A stretch of DNA of 64,000 nt from Actinopolyspora erythraea (GTDB lineage Bacteria; Actinomycetota; Actinomycetes; Mycobacteriales; Pseudonocardiaceae): assembly GCF_002263515.1 (NCBI RefSeq), contig NZ_CP022752.1:3968001-4032000 (forward strand), written 5' to 3'. The notes under the pieces were generated by a model. That model saw only the letters and a program-made list of their open reading frames with translations. It had not been told where the DNA came from and did not search any database. The position numbers and the translations under genes are program-made. This document shows, in pieces, positions 37,888 to 46,229 of this stretch. The first letter of the stretch is position 1; each line of letters begins with the position of its first letter.

Positions 37888-39351
37888 GTGTCCGATACCG
37901 ATGCCGCCCCCGAACGGGGGGCCGCAGCACCACCGACGAACGTCGTCGTGGTGGTGCTGGCGTTCGCCGGGATCGTGGTCTCACTGATGCAGACCCTGGT
38001 GATCCCGCTGGTCCCCGAACTCCCCCGGCTGCTGCACGCCCCGGCCACCGGAACGGCCTGGGTGATCACCGTGACCCTGCTCGGCTCCGCCGTCGCCACC
38101 CCCTCCGCCGGGCGCCTGGGCGACATGTACGGCAAACGCCGGGTGCTGCTGGCCAGCCTGGTACTGCTGGCGGCGGGGTCCGTGATCGCCGCGCTGAGCG
38201 ACTCGCTGGCGCCCATGATCGTCGGGCGCGCGCTGCAGGGCCTGTCCGCGGGCGTCATCCCGCTGGGCATCAGCATCATGCGCGACGAGCTGCCCTCCGA
38301 ACGGCTCGGCTCGGCGATCGCCCTGATGAGCGCCTCCCTGGGGATCGGTGGTGCGCTCGGCCTGCCCGCGGCCGCCTTCCTCGCCGAATACACCGACTGG
38401 CACGTGCTGTTCTGGACCTCGGGAGCGCTCGGCGCCGTCGCGGCCGTGGCGGTGCTCGCGGTGGTTCCCGAGTCCTCGGTCCGCACCGGCGGGCGGTTCG
38501 ACGTGCTGGGCGCGGCCGGGCTCTCCGCCGGGTTGGTCTGCCTGCTGCTACCGATCTCCAAGGGAGGTGACTGGGGCTGGGGCAGCGCACCCGTCGTCGG
38601 TCTGTTCGTCGCCTCGGTGGTCGTGCTGCTGCTGTGGGGACTGTGGGAGACGCGCTCGGCGCGACCGTTGGTGGACCTGCGGGTGAGCGCGCGCCGTCAG
38701 GTGCTGCTGACCAACCTGGCCTCCACCGTGTTCGGCTTCGCGATGTTCGCGATGTCGCTGGTGGTACCGCAGCTGTTGCAGCTGCCCGAGGCCGCCGGTT
38801 ACGGCATGGGACAGAGCATGGTGGTCGTGGGGCTGGTCATGGCCCCCTCCGGTCTCGTGATGATGGCCATGGCGCCGGTTTCCGCGCGGCTCTCCAAACT
38901 GCACGGTCCCAAGGTCACCCTGATGGTCGGCGCGGTGGTGGTCGCCCTCGGGTACGGCCTCAACACCGTGCTCATGTCGGCCATCTGGCACCTGGTGCTG
39001 ATCTCGAGCGTGATCGGTGTCGGGGTCGGACTGGCCTACGGCGCCATGCCCGCGTTGATCATGGCCGCCGTGCCGGTCTCCGAGACGGGGGCCGCCAACA
39101 GTCTCAACACGCTGATGCGCTCCATCGGCACCTCGAGCGCGAGCGCGATCTCGGGGGTGATCCTCGCCCAGATGACGGTCTCGTCGGGCCCCGTCAGTTT
39201 CCCCTCGCAGCACGGTTTCCGGCTGGTGATGGGCATCGGCGCGGGCGCGGCCGTCGTCGCCCTGCTCATCGCGGCCTTCCTGCCCCGGCGGCGCTCCTCC
39301 GAGTCTTCGGAACCGCGCCCCGCCGAGGCGAACTCGTCGGTCAGGGCCTGA
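37888..39351 (+). CDS. MFS exporter, EmrB/QacA-like
   Basis: The 487-residue protein has 14 predicted membrane helices typical of drug:H+ antiporters of the EmrB/QacA type. The conserved loop GRLGDMYGKRR is at about residues 70-80. GTG 37888 has AAAGGA about 7 nt upstream. It is divergent from the TetR-controlled P450 operon and shares its operator region, so it may export the P450 product or inducer. The tail after residue 470 is hydrophilic. Confidence 0.9.
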   Translation: MSDTDAAPERGAAAPPTNVVVVVLAFAGIVVSLMQTLVIPLVPELPRLLHAPATGTAWVITVTLLGSAVATPSAGRLGDMYGKRRVLLASLVLLAAGSVIAALSDSLAPMIVGRALQGLSAGVIPLGISIMRDELPSERLGSAIALMSASLGIGGALGLPAAAFLAEYTDWHVLFWTSGALGAVAAVAVLAVVPESSVRTGGRFDVLGAAGLSAGLVCLLLPISKGGDWGWGSAPVVGLFVASVVVLLLWGLWETRSARPLVDLRVSARRQVLLTNLASTVFGFAMFAMSLVVPQLLQLPEAAGYGMGQSMVVVGLVMAPSGLVMMAMAPVSARLSKLHGPKVTLMVGAVVVALGYGLNTVLMSAIWHLVLISSVIGVGVGLAYGAMPALIMAAVPVSETGAANSLNTLMRSIGTSSASAISGVILAQMTVSSGPVSFPSQHGFRLVMGIGAGAAVVALLIAAFLPRRRSSESSEPRPAEANSSVRA

Positions 39352-39607
39352 CGCCACACACCACCGACCGCTGACCGCTGACGCGCGGCCGGTGGGGCGA
39401 ACCCGCACCAGCCACCGGGCGGGAATGTCGACGGCTCGGCGTGGAGGCACCTCCCCCCCCCGCCGACCGGCGGCCGGATCGGGGGAATTCGGACGGCCTC
39501 GCGAACAGGGCCCGACGCGGTGGCGGGTTCGCCACTCGACGTCGGGCCTCAGGCGGGTGGCACCGGGCAGTCCCGGACCCCGGCACGATCGGAGCGGGAG
39601 ACCCCGT

Positions 39608-40387
39608 TCAGCCGAACCGGCCGGAGATGTACTCCTCGGTGGCCGAGTGGGTCGGCGTGGAGAAGAGGGTCGGGGTCTCGTCGAGCTCCACCAGCTCCCC
39701 GGGCTGTCCCGTACCGGCGATGTTGAAGAAACCGGTGTAGTTGCTGACCCGGGCGGCCTGCTGCATGTTGTGCGTGACGATGACGATCGTGTAGTTCTCC
39801 TTGAGCTGGGCCATCAGGTCCTCCACCGCGTGCGTGGAGATCGGGTCCAGCGCCGAGCAGGGCTCGTCCATCAGCAGCACGTCCGGCCGGACCGCGATGG
39901 CGCGGGCGATGCACAGCCGCTGCTGCTGCCCGCCGGACAGGCCGGATCCGGGTTTGCGCAGCCGGTCCTTGACCTCTTCCCAGAGGTTGGCACCGCGCAG
40001 CGACTCCTCCACCACGTCGTCCATCTCGGACTTGCGCATCCGCTTGTGGTTGAGCCGCAGCCCCGCCGCGACGTTGTCGTAGATCGACATCGTCGGGAAG
40101 GGGTTCGGGCGCTGGAACACCATGCCGATGTGCTTGCGCACGTCTACCGGGTCCATCCCGGGCGCGTAGAGGTCCTGGTCGTCCATGACGACCTTGCCCT
40201 CCACCCTGGCCGAGGGGATCAGCTCGTGCATCCGGTTGAGCGCCCGCAGGTAGGTCGACTTGCCACAGCCCGAGGGACCGATCAGGGCGGTGACCGCACG
40301 CGGATGAATCGTCATGGACACGTCGCGCACCGCGCGGAAGGAGCCGTAGTAGATGTCCAGATCCTTGACGTCGATGCGTTTTGCCAT
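39608..40387 (-). CDS. pstB: Phosphate ABC transporter ATPase PstB
   Basis: The 259-residue ATP-binding subunit has Walker [10 protein letters not shown] near residue 39, [14 protein letters not shown] near 150 and [12 protein letters not shown] near 170. The length and ends match PstB. It is the last gene of pstSCAB; ATG 40387 lies 91 bp after pstA, with AGGAG upstream. A 12-bp-stem hairpin lies between pstA and pstB. Confidence 0.95.
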   Translation of the reverse strand: MAKRIDVKDLDIYYGSFRAVRDVSMTIHPRAVTALIGPSGCGKSTYLRALNRMHELIPSARVEGKVVMDDQDLYAPGMDPVDVRKHIGMVFQRPNPFPTMSIYDNVAAGLRLNHKRMRKSEMDDVVEESLRGANLWEEVKDRLRKPGSGLSGGQQQRLCIARAIAVRPDVLLMDEPCSALDPISTHAVEDLMAQLKENYTIVIVTHNMQQAARVSNYTGFFNIAGTGQPGELVELDETPTLFSTPTHSATEEYISGRFG

Positions 40388-40438
40388 AACCGCTTGGCTC
40401 CTATCAGTGCTTTCGAGTCCTGGTGTGCTCGGCCGCGT

Positions 40439-40468
40439 GCCGCGCCGCGCCCTCCCGCGCGGCGCGGC
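40439..40468. terminator. Perfect 12-bp hairpin between pstA and pstB
   Basis: The arms GCCGCGCCGCGC (40439-40450) and their exact complement (40457-40468) enclose a 6-nt loop, 9 nt past the pstA stop on the minus strand. No T-run is clear. It may protect the upstream mRNA or reduce read-through into pstB. Confidence 0.55.
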
Positions 40469-40477
40469 GACGCCGCG

Positions 40478-41566
40478 TCAGCGACCGGCCTTCGGTGCGA
40501 ACAACAGCGAGAACGACCGCGCGACCAGGTTGAGCACCATCACGATGAGCATGAGGGTCAGCGCGGCCGTCCAGGCGCGGTCCAGGGAGGGCTCGACCGG
40601 AACCCCCGGGCTGGCGTACTCGTAGTAGGAGAACACCGACAGGGTCGCCATCTGCCCGGAGAACGGGTTCAAGTTGGTGCTGCCGGTGGCGCCGGTGGCG
40701 ATGAGCAGTGGGGCGGTCTCACCCACCACCCGGGCCAGGGCCAGCGTGACACCGGTGCTGATCCCCGCCACCGCGGTCGGCAGCACGACCCGCAGGATCA
40801 CCTTCCACTTCGGAGTGCCCAGCGCGAACGCCGCCTCGCGCAGGTCGTCGGGGACGATCTTGAGCATCTCCTCGCTGGAGCGCACCACGATCGGGATCAT
40901 CAGCACGCTCAGCGCCACCGCGCCGGCGAAGCCGTTGACCGTTCCCGGCCCGAACACGAGCGCGAACAGCGCGTAGGCGAACAGCCCCGCGACGATGGAG
41001 GGGATGCCGGTCATGACGTCGACGAAGAAGGTGATGGCGCGGGCGAGCTTGCCCTGGCCGTACTCCACGAGGTAGATCGCGGTGGCCAGCCCGATCGGCA
41101 CCGACATCAGCGCGGCGAGGCCACTGGTGATCAGCGTCCCCATGATCGCGTGGTAGGCACCACCGCCCTCGCCGACCACTCCGCGCATCGAGTAGGTGAA
41201 AAAGCGGGCGTCGAAGCGGTTCATCCCCTTGGAGACCACCGTGACGACCACGGAGATCAGCGGGGTGAGCGCGAGCAGGAACGCCGAGGTGACCACGGCG
41301 GTGAACGAGCGATCGGCCGCCTTCCGGCGGCCTTCCACCCAGCGCGACCACGCGGCTATCCCCGCGGTGTGGAGCACGGCGGTCAGCAGCACGAACGGTG
41401 CGACGCCGAGTCCGGACAGCGAAACGGCCAGCGCCGAGATGACGGCCGCCGCGGCGAGGACACCCCAGGGTGCCCACCTCGGTAAGGTGCCGCGGACCAG
41501 CGACTTCGTTTCTCGCGGCGGCTCGACGCTTTCCGTCGGCGGGGGCGGAGAGGTGGTGGTGCTCAT
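40478..41566 (-). CDS. pstA: Phosphate ABC permease PstA
   Basis: The 362-residue permease has an N-terminal hydrophilic extension, two extra helices, and the binding-protein-dependent transport domain with EAAFALGTPKWKVILRVVLP, the EAA loop that contacts the ATPase. ATG 41566 overlaps the pstC stop by 1 bp (TGATG), so translation is coupled. It imports phosphate with PstC, PstB and PstS. Confidence 0.94.
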   Translation of the reverse strand: MSTTTSPPPPTESVEPPRETKSLVRGTLPRWAPWGVLAAAAVISALAVSLSGLGVAPFVLLTAVLHTAGIAAWSRWVEGRRKAADRSFTAVVTSAFLLALTPLISVVVTVVSKGMNRFDARFFTYSMRGVVGEGGGAYHAIMGTLITSGLAALMSVPIGLATAIYLVEYGQGKLARAITFFVDVMTGIPSIVAGLFAYALFALVFGPGTVNGFAGAVALSVLMIPIVVRSSEEMLKIVPDDLREAAFALGTPKWKVILRVVLPTAVAGISTGVTLALARVVGETAPLLIATGATGSTNLNPFSGQMATLSVFSYYEYASPGVPVEPSLDRAWTAALTLMLIVMVLNLVARSFSLLFAPKAGR

Positions 41567-42513
41567 CAACTGGCTCCGGAGAAGTCGGTGCGACGGTTGA
41601 TGACCGCGCGGGCGATCATGTTCACGACCAGCGTGATGGCGAACAGCACCAGGCCGGACGCGATGAGGGTGTCGATGGCGACACCCGAGGACTCGGGGAA
41701 CTCCAGTGCGATGTTGGCCGCGATGGTCGCCGGGTTCCCGGAACTGATCAGGTTGAACGTGACTCCGCCCGAGGCCGAGAGCACGATCGCGACGGCCATC
41801 GTCTCCCCCAGCGCACGCCCGAGCCCCAGCATGGAACCGCTGATGATGCTGGAGGAGCCGAACGGCAGGACCGCCAGGCGGATCATCTCCAGCCGGGTGG
41901 CTCCCAGCGCCAGCGAGGCCTCCTCGTGCAGCTTGGGCGTCTGCAGGAACGCCTCGCGGATCACGGCGGTGATGATGGGCAGGATCATCACCGCCAGCAC
42001 CAGTCCAGCGGTGAGCATGGTCCGCCCCGTGGTCGAGGGCGGCCCGGCGAACAGCGGGATGAACCCGAGGTTCTCGGAGAGCCATTCGGCCGGGCCCCGG
42101 GTGGCCGGTGCCAGCACCGTGAATCCCCACAGCCCGTAGATGATGCTCGGCACGGCGGCGAGCAGGTCGACGATGTAACCCAGGAACTGGGCGAGCTTGC
42201 GCGGTGCGTAGTGGGTGATGAACAGCGCGATGAGCACCGCGAGCGGGGCGGCGATCACCAGCGCCAGCACGGCGGACAGCAGGGTGCCGAACACCAGGGG
42301 CCAGATGTAGAGGACGAGTCCCCCCTCCCCGGGGATCTCCTCGGCGGGGGCCACGAAGGAGGGCCACGCCTCGACCAGCAGGAACGCGGCGACTCCCGCC
42401 AGCACCACCAGGATCAGCACACCCGCTCCGGTGGTTGTCCCGCGAAACGCCTGGTCGGCGGGGCGCTTACGTACTCGACGGGCGGTCGTGGCGCCTTGCC
42501 CGGTATTGCTCAC
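41566..42513 (-). CDS. pstC: Phosphate ABC permease PstC
   Basis: The 315-residue permease has about six membrane helices and the EAA-type loop EEASLALGATRLEMIRLAVLP. GTG 42513 is the start. It follows pstS by about 260 bp, a space that holds a strong hairpin, and precedes pstA with a 1-bp overlap. Confidence 0.94.
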   Translation of the reverse strand: MSNTGQGATTARRVRKRPADQAFRGTTTGAGVLILVVLAGVAAFLLVEAWPSFVAPAEEIPGEGGLVLYIWPLVFGTLLSAVLALVIAAPLAVLIALFITHYAPRKLAQFLGYIVDLLAAVPSIIYGLWGFTVLAPATRGPAEWLSENLGFIPLFAGPPSTTGRTMLTAGLVLAVMILPIITAVIREAFLQTPKLHEEASLALGATRLEMIRLAVLPFGSSSIISGSMLGLGRALGETMAVAIVLSASGGVTFNLISSGNPATIAANIALEFPESSGVAIDTLIASGLVLFAITLVVNMIARAVINRRTDFSGAS

Positions 42514-42718
42514 GAGCGATCCCTTCGGGGGTCGGCCTGTCGTACGGGAGCCGGAGAACCGTTACGGCTCTTCGGGACTTTCGGTCCGATCACCGGAGCG
42601 GAGGAGGCCTCCGACGCGCCCGGCGCCGAACCACCCCGCCCGGCGAGCGGGAGTCGGCGGGGCCGTCGGCGACACCGCCGCGCGATCGGGCCGAAACTCC
42701 TGGATAGCCAACGACCGA

Positions 42719-42755
42719 GGTTCCGGGGTCGCCCTCGCGGTGCTCCCCCGGAACC
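42719..42755. terminator. Perfect 10-bp hairpin after pstS
   Basis: GGTTCCGGGG (42719-42728) pairs exactly with 42746-42755, with a 17-nt loop, starting 17 nt past the pstS stop on the minus strand. A weaker hairpin CGGAGG-agg-CCTCCG lies further on, near 42600. These may attenuate transcription so that the binding protein is made in excess of the permease. Confidence 0.55.
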
Positions 42756-42772
42756 GTGGTTGGCGTCGTGGT

Positions 42773-43867
42773 TCAGCTGCTCGCCCCGATGGCCTCCACG
42801 GCCGGCTGCAGCTTCTGGCGCAGCCCCTCGGAGATCGGAGCCGAGCCCGCGGCGTCGGCCGCCGCCTGCTGGCCCTCCTCGCTGAGGAGGTACTGGAAGT
42901 AGGAGCGGACCAGTTCGCCGGTCCCGGCGTCGTCGTAACTGCCGCAGGCCATGCCGTAGGAGACCAGCACGATGGGGTAGGTGCCGGACTCGGTGGTGTC
43001 CCGCGCGAGGTCGTAGGCGAACACGTGCTCGCCCTGGTCCTCCTTGCGCTCGGAGACCTCCACCACCTTGGCGGCGGCCTCGGGCGAGTAGGAGACGAAC
43101 TCGTCACCGACGCCGACCGCGACCGTGCCCAGGTCACCCGCCTGGCTGGCGTCGAGGTAGCCGATGGTGCCGTTGCCCGCGTTGATGGCGCTCTTCACAC
43201 CGGAGGTGCCCTTGGCGGCCTCTCCGCCGGAAACCGGCCAGTTGCCGCTGACCTCGTGCGGCCAGGCGTCCGGTGCGGCGGTGGACAGGTAGTCCACGAA
43301 GTTCTCGGTCGTGCCCGACTCGTCGGAGCGGTTCACCGGCGTGATGGGCGTGCTCGGGAGGTCGACATCGGGGTTGCTCCGCTTGATCGCCTCGGCGTCC
43401 CAGTTGGTGATCTCCTGGTTGAAGATCCCGGCGATCGTCTGGGGGGTCAGCTTCAGCTCGTCGACACCGTCGAGGTTGAACGCCACGGCGACCGGGGAGA
43501 CGTAGACCGGTACCTCGACGAGCGAGCCGCAGCGCTCCTTGGCGGCCTTGAGCTCCTCGCCTTCCAGGGCGGCGTCGGTGCCACCGAAGTCGCTCGCCCC
43601 GTTGACGAAGCGTTCCCGGCCACCACCGGAACCGATCGGGGAGTAGTTGACCGTGACGTCCGGGTGCTCCTCGGAGAAGGCCGCGCGCCAGGCTTGCTGT
43701 GCGGCCTCCTGGGAGCTGGCGCCCGCACCGTCGAGCGTCCCGGAGAGTCCCGACCCCTCGTCCGCACTGCCCGAGGACTCGTTGGCGGCGCCGCACGCTC
43801 CGAGAACCAGGGTCAGCGCCGCTGCCGCCGCACCGGCGGCAGTACGTCTGACAATACTGCGCTGCAC
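42773..43867 (-). CDS. pstS: Phosphate-binding lipoprotein PstS
   Basis: The 364-residue binding protein has a lipoprotein signal with lipobox LVLGAC near residue 24. Phosphate-binding motifs follow: GAGASSQEAAQQAW, GSGGGRERF, DFGGTDAAL and NRSDESGTTENF. GTG 43867 has AAAGGGG 5 nt upstream, so the earlier frame start is rejected. It is anchored to the outer face of the membrane and delivers phosphate to PstCA. Confidence 0.95.
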   Translation of the reverse strand: MQRSIVRRTAAGAAAAALTLVLGACGAANESSGSADEGSGLSGTLDGAGASSQEAAQQAWRAAFSEEHPDVTVNYSPIGSGGGRERFVNGASDFGGTDAALEGEELKAAKERCGSLVEVPVYVSPVAVAFNLDGVDELKLTPQTIAGIFNQEITNWDAEAIKRSNPDVDLPSTPITPVNRSDESGTTENFVDYLSTAAPDAWPHEVSGNWPVSGGEAAKGTSGVKSAINAGNGTIGYLDASQAGDLGTVAVGVGDEFVSYSPEAAAKVVEVSERKEDQGEHVFAYDLARDTTESGTYPIVLVSYGMACGSYDDAGTGELVRSYFQYLLSEEGQQAAADAAGSAPISEGLRQKLQPAVEAIGASS

Positions 43868-43932
43868 AGGTAGCCCCTTTTCACGCTGCTGCGGCCGATG
43901 GGTACCGGCCGTCTTCTGCACTGGCGACAGTG

Positions 43933-43976
43933 ACACTAGGGCGAAAAGGTGACGTGTCGAACCAACGCAGATGAAC
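43933..43976 (-). promoter_or_regulatory. Likely pstS promoter with Pho-box half
   Basis: On the minus strand, TTCGAC (43956-43961) and TAGTGT (43933-43938) are 17 bp apart. GTTCATCTGCG (43966-43976), similar to one actinomycete PhoP direct-repeat unit, lies just upstream of the -35 region. Only one unit is convincing. Activation by PhoP under phosphate limitation is inferred. Confidence 0.4.
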
Positions 43977-44390
43977 AGCAGTGGAATAGGAAACCACAGG
44001 AATCACTCGTCACGCGGGAATCACGAAATCACGACGAAGTGGACACTTCGCTGGCCCCGAGTTCGATCCGTTGCTCGTCACCCCTCGGGGCGGTGGTGTT
44101 CTTCGGGAACACCGTGTTTTCACCGCGACACGAAGTGTAACCGAATGTCGATGAACGCGCATCCCGGGTACGAATCGGGACGGGTATGAATCGGGGCGGA
44201 GAACCGTTCCCGGGAAACCGGTCCGGCTCGGCTTTCCGGCAGGAGCCGGGAAGGTGGGGCGCGGAACGCGCCCCGGCGAGAATCACCCGTGGGAGTCCCA
44301 TGGCGCACGGCTCACCGGAGTCGCGGCCAGGCGGCCGACAGTACTGGAAGAGAATCCGGCCGGGAGCCCCGGTGCCGAACCGACGCGCTC

Positions 44391-44930
44391 CTAGCGCGCT
44401 TCGTTGCCCGAAGCGCTGAACAACCGCTGTTCGGTGACCCGCAGTGCCAAGGATCGGTCCAGCTTGGACAGTACCGACTCCGCCCCGGCCGCGCGTAGCG
44501 ATTTGCCCGAGCAGCCGCCGCCCGAGAACCCGAAGGCGAGCACTCCGGCGCGGTGCGCGCGGGTGATCTCGGCCCGCGTGCTTCCCACGAAGGCCAGCCG
44601 GGTGTACTCCGCCCGCAGCGCCGCGAGTTCGGCCACCGGATCGCGGTCCCCCGCGATCACGATGGACAACCGGTCCGCGACGCGCAGCCGACGCGCGTGC
44701 GCGGCGACCTCCTCCAACGGGTGGCCGGTGAGCACGATCACCGGAATCGAGGCGAGGCGGGCGCCCGAGAGCGCGGCATCCGCGCCCGGGAAGAGCCGGG
44801 CACCGCCACGGTGGCACTCGACGAGGGTGCCGCTCCAACCCAGCACCACGGCACGATCCGGATCGTCGTACACGAAAAGGGCTCCCGGTCCCGATCCCGG
44901 CGAACAGGTGCGCACAGCCTGCTTCACCAC
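44391..44930 (-). CDS. Degenerate HAD-like protein
   Basis: The 179-residue protein has the layout of a HAD-superfamily phosphatase: VVLGWSGTL in place of the DxDGT nucleophile loop, VIVLTGHP as motif II, and FVGSTRAEITRAHRAGV as motif IV. The nucleophilic Asp and the motif IV Asp are missing, so phosphatase activity is unlikely. GTG 44930 is used; GTG 44927 is adjacent. It lies between the pst promoter region and the CRISPR island. Confidence 0.55.
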   Translation of the reverse strand: MVKQAVRTCSPGSGPGALFVYDDPDRAVVLGWSGTLVECHRGGARLFPGADAALSGARLASIPVIVLTGHPLEEVAAHARRLRVADRLSIVIAGDRDPVAELAALRAEYTRLAFVGSTRAEITRAHRAGVLAFGFSGGGCSGKSLRAAGAESVLSKLDRSLALRVTEQRLFSASGNEAR

Positions 44931-45108
44931 GGGGAGCGAGAACCACTCACGCCGGATTAACGGATGCCCAACACTCGTTTACGCGTTCCCGAAACGCGGG
45001 GAACCCGGCACGGCCCGAGCGGCGGGGCGTGGTGGTCGCACCGATGAACGGTCGCGCTCCGCAGCGCGTCGGTGGGCAGAGGTGCGGCACGCGCGGCCGA
45101 GGCGGCAC

Positions 45109-45137
45109 CGGTCCACCTCCACGCACGTGGAGAGCAC
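45109..45137 (-). CRISPR. Single type I-E-like CRISPR repeat (locus A)
   Basis: One intact 29-bp repeat, identical to those at 46000-46089. Read on the minus strand it starts GTGCTC and has the stem CTCCACG-tg-CGTGGAG. The sequence on its right (45138-45265) is the same leader as at locus B. No second repeat follows within 32 bp on the left. It may be a collapsed or unexpanded array. Confidence 0.7.
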
Positions 45138-45265
45138 CCTCTGCGACCTGCGACGTTACAACCGCCGCTGCACGTTTTCACACCACCGCCGCGACATCGG
45201 AACACCACACCTCGACTGTGGAATCAGCCTTTCTCGACCGGTTCCGGTCAGGGGCCATCGTAGCC
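45138..45265 (-). other. CRISPR leader, copy A
   Basis: 128 bp next to the repeat, matching 46090-46217 base for base by my reading. Next to the repeat the minus strand reads GGTTGTAACGTCGCAGG, the kind of promoter-proximal leader seen in actinomycete type I-E arrays. The whole duplicated block, with one repeat and one flanking base, is 45108-45265 and 46060-46217. Confidence 0.65.
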
Positions 45266-45327
45266 TCGGCAACCGAACGCCCCGTAATCGCACAGCACGG
45301 CCAACCATCGTGACCAGAAAAGCGGAA

Positions 45328-45358
45328 AGTCCCGCCCGATGACACACCGAGCGGGACT
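45328..45358 (-). terminator. Terminator of DUF397 gene 1
   Basis: AGTCCCGC (45328-45335) pairs with GCGGGACT (45351-45358), 13 nt past the stop of the DUF397 gene; on the minus strand it is followed by a T-rich TTTCCGCTTTT. A near-copy lies at 46230-46260. Confidence 0.75.
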
Positions 45359-45371
45359 TCACGAGGCGGGG

Positions 45372-45578
45372 TCAGCCGTCGAGACGGTCGTTCTTGAGCG
45401 CGTCGAGGAAGGAACCCCACTGCGAACGTGTGAACGCCAGAGTGGGGCTTTCATTGCCCAGCTTCGTGTCGCGAACTCCAGCGGCGGAAGGCGCGATCCC
45501 CACGTCAACGCACGCACCGGTGCCGTTGCTGCGGGTGGACTTGCGCCACACGGCATCCGCAAGACTGTCCGGAGTCAT
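45372..45578 (-). CDS. DUF397 protein 1
   Basis: The 68-residue DUF397 protein has WRKSTRSNGTGACVDVG and the C-terminal FLDALKNDRLDG. DUF397 proteins are usually paired with Scr1/DUF5753 XRE regulators and have been proposed to act as antitoxin- or toxin-like partners; the mechanism is uncertain. ATG 45578 has AAGGAG 7 nt upstream. It lies downstream of a 66-residue gene and ends in a strong terminator. Confidence 0.88.
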   Translation of the reverse strand: MTPDSLADAVWRKSTRSNGTGACVDVGIAPSAAGVRDTKLGNESPTLAFTRSQWGSFLDALKNDRLDG

Positions 45579-45604
45579 CCCTGGCTCCTTCCCGAGGTGG
45601 TCCG

Positions 45605-45805
45605 TCAGGACGAGACTAACTGTTCGAGCGGCACGCGGGCGTCATCTTCGCTGTGAGCCAACGTCGCGAGCTGTTCCCTCACCGGGGGTATAGCGCTCGA
45701 TATCCCCGGGCTCTCCTGGTAAACCCCGCCACGGTCGCTTTCCAAGCAGACGAAGGCGAGCGTGTCCTCGTCCGGAAACCTGATCAAAATGAAGGAGTCA
45801 GCCAC
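45605..45805 (-). CDS. Hypothetical protein, 66 aa
   Basis: The small acidic protein (VADSFILIRFPDEDT..., ending LEQLVSS) resembles no named family I know. GTG 45805 overlaps the stop of the broken DUF397 gene by 8 bp; ATG 45817 is an alternative. It ends 26 bp before DUF397 gene 1, so it was probably part of a regulator-DUF397 operon. Confidence 0.55.
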   Translation of the reverse strand: MADSFILIRFPDEDTLAFVCLESDRGGVYQESPGISSAIPPVREQLATLAHSEDDARVPLEQLVSS

Positions 45806-45925
45806 CGAAGCGGTCACTTTTGAGCGCGTCAGGAAAAGAACCCCATAGCGAACGCACGAAGTACGAAGGTAGAGCTGTCCTCACCCAGCTTCGTGTCGCG
45901 GACTCCAGCGGCGGAAGGCGCCGAG
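45798..45925 (-). pseudogene. Truncated, frameshifted DUF397 gene
   Basis: On the minus strand one frame reads APSAAGVRDTKLGEDSSTF, matching the middle of DUF397 protein 1. A second frame reads FVRSLWGSFPDALKSDRFGG, matching its C-terminus. A frameshift joins the two. The N-terminal third is missing, and the remnant stops about 15 bp from the distal repeat of CRISPR locus B. Confidence 0.7.
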
Positions 45926-45938
45926 GTCGAGACCGGTG

Positions 45939-46089
45939 ACGGCCACCTCCACGCACGTGGAGAGCACGGGCTCGCGCGCACACGTGCTCACGCGGTCTCC
46001 GGTCCACCTCCACGCACGTGGAGAGCACGTAGGCTGGGGCTGCCGTCCGGTTGGTGGTGCCGGTCCACCTCCACGCACGTGGAGAGCAC
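45939..46089 (-). CRISPR. Type I-E-like CRISPR array (locus B), 3 repeats
   Basis: Repeats at 45939-45967, 46000-46028 and 46061-46089 are 29 bp each; spacers at 45968-45999 and 46029-46060 are exactly 32 bp. The two right-hand repeats are identical. The left one differs only in its last four bases, typical of a trailer-end repeat, so the leader is on the right (46090-46217) and transcription is leftward. The size and palindrome fit type I-E. No cas genes are in the window. Confidence 0.88.
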
Positions 46090-46217
46090 CCTCTGCGACC
46101 TGCGACGTTACAACCGCCGCTGCACGTTTTCACACCACCGCCGCGACATCGGAACACCACACCTCGACTGTGGAATCAGCCTTTCTCGACCGGTTCCGGT
46201 CAGGGGCCATCGTAGCC
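46090..46217 (-). other. CRISPR leader, copy B
   Basis: The 128-bp leader of locus B is the same as 45138-45265. It begins 12 bp after the terminator of DUF397 gene 2, so the array probably has its own promoter in this segment. Confidence 0.65.
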
Positions 46218-46229
46218 AGAGATACGAAA

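Noticed and set aside
45048..45077. Possible degenerate second repeat of CRISPR locus A, starting cggtcgcgctcc, about one repeat-spacer unit left of 45109.
   Set aside because: Only about 10 of the first 14 bases agree, the palindromic part is lost, and the phase is off by one base.
45968..46060. Self-targeting by the two CRISPR spacers.
   Set aside because: Reading the window on both strands I saw no matching protospacer; a genome and phage database search would be needed.
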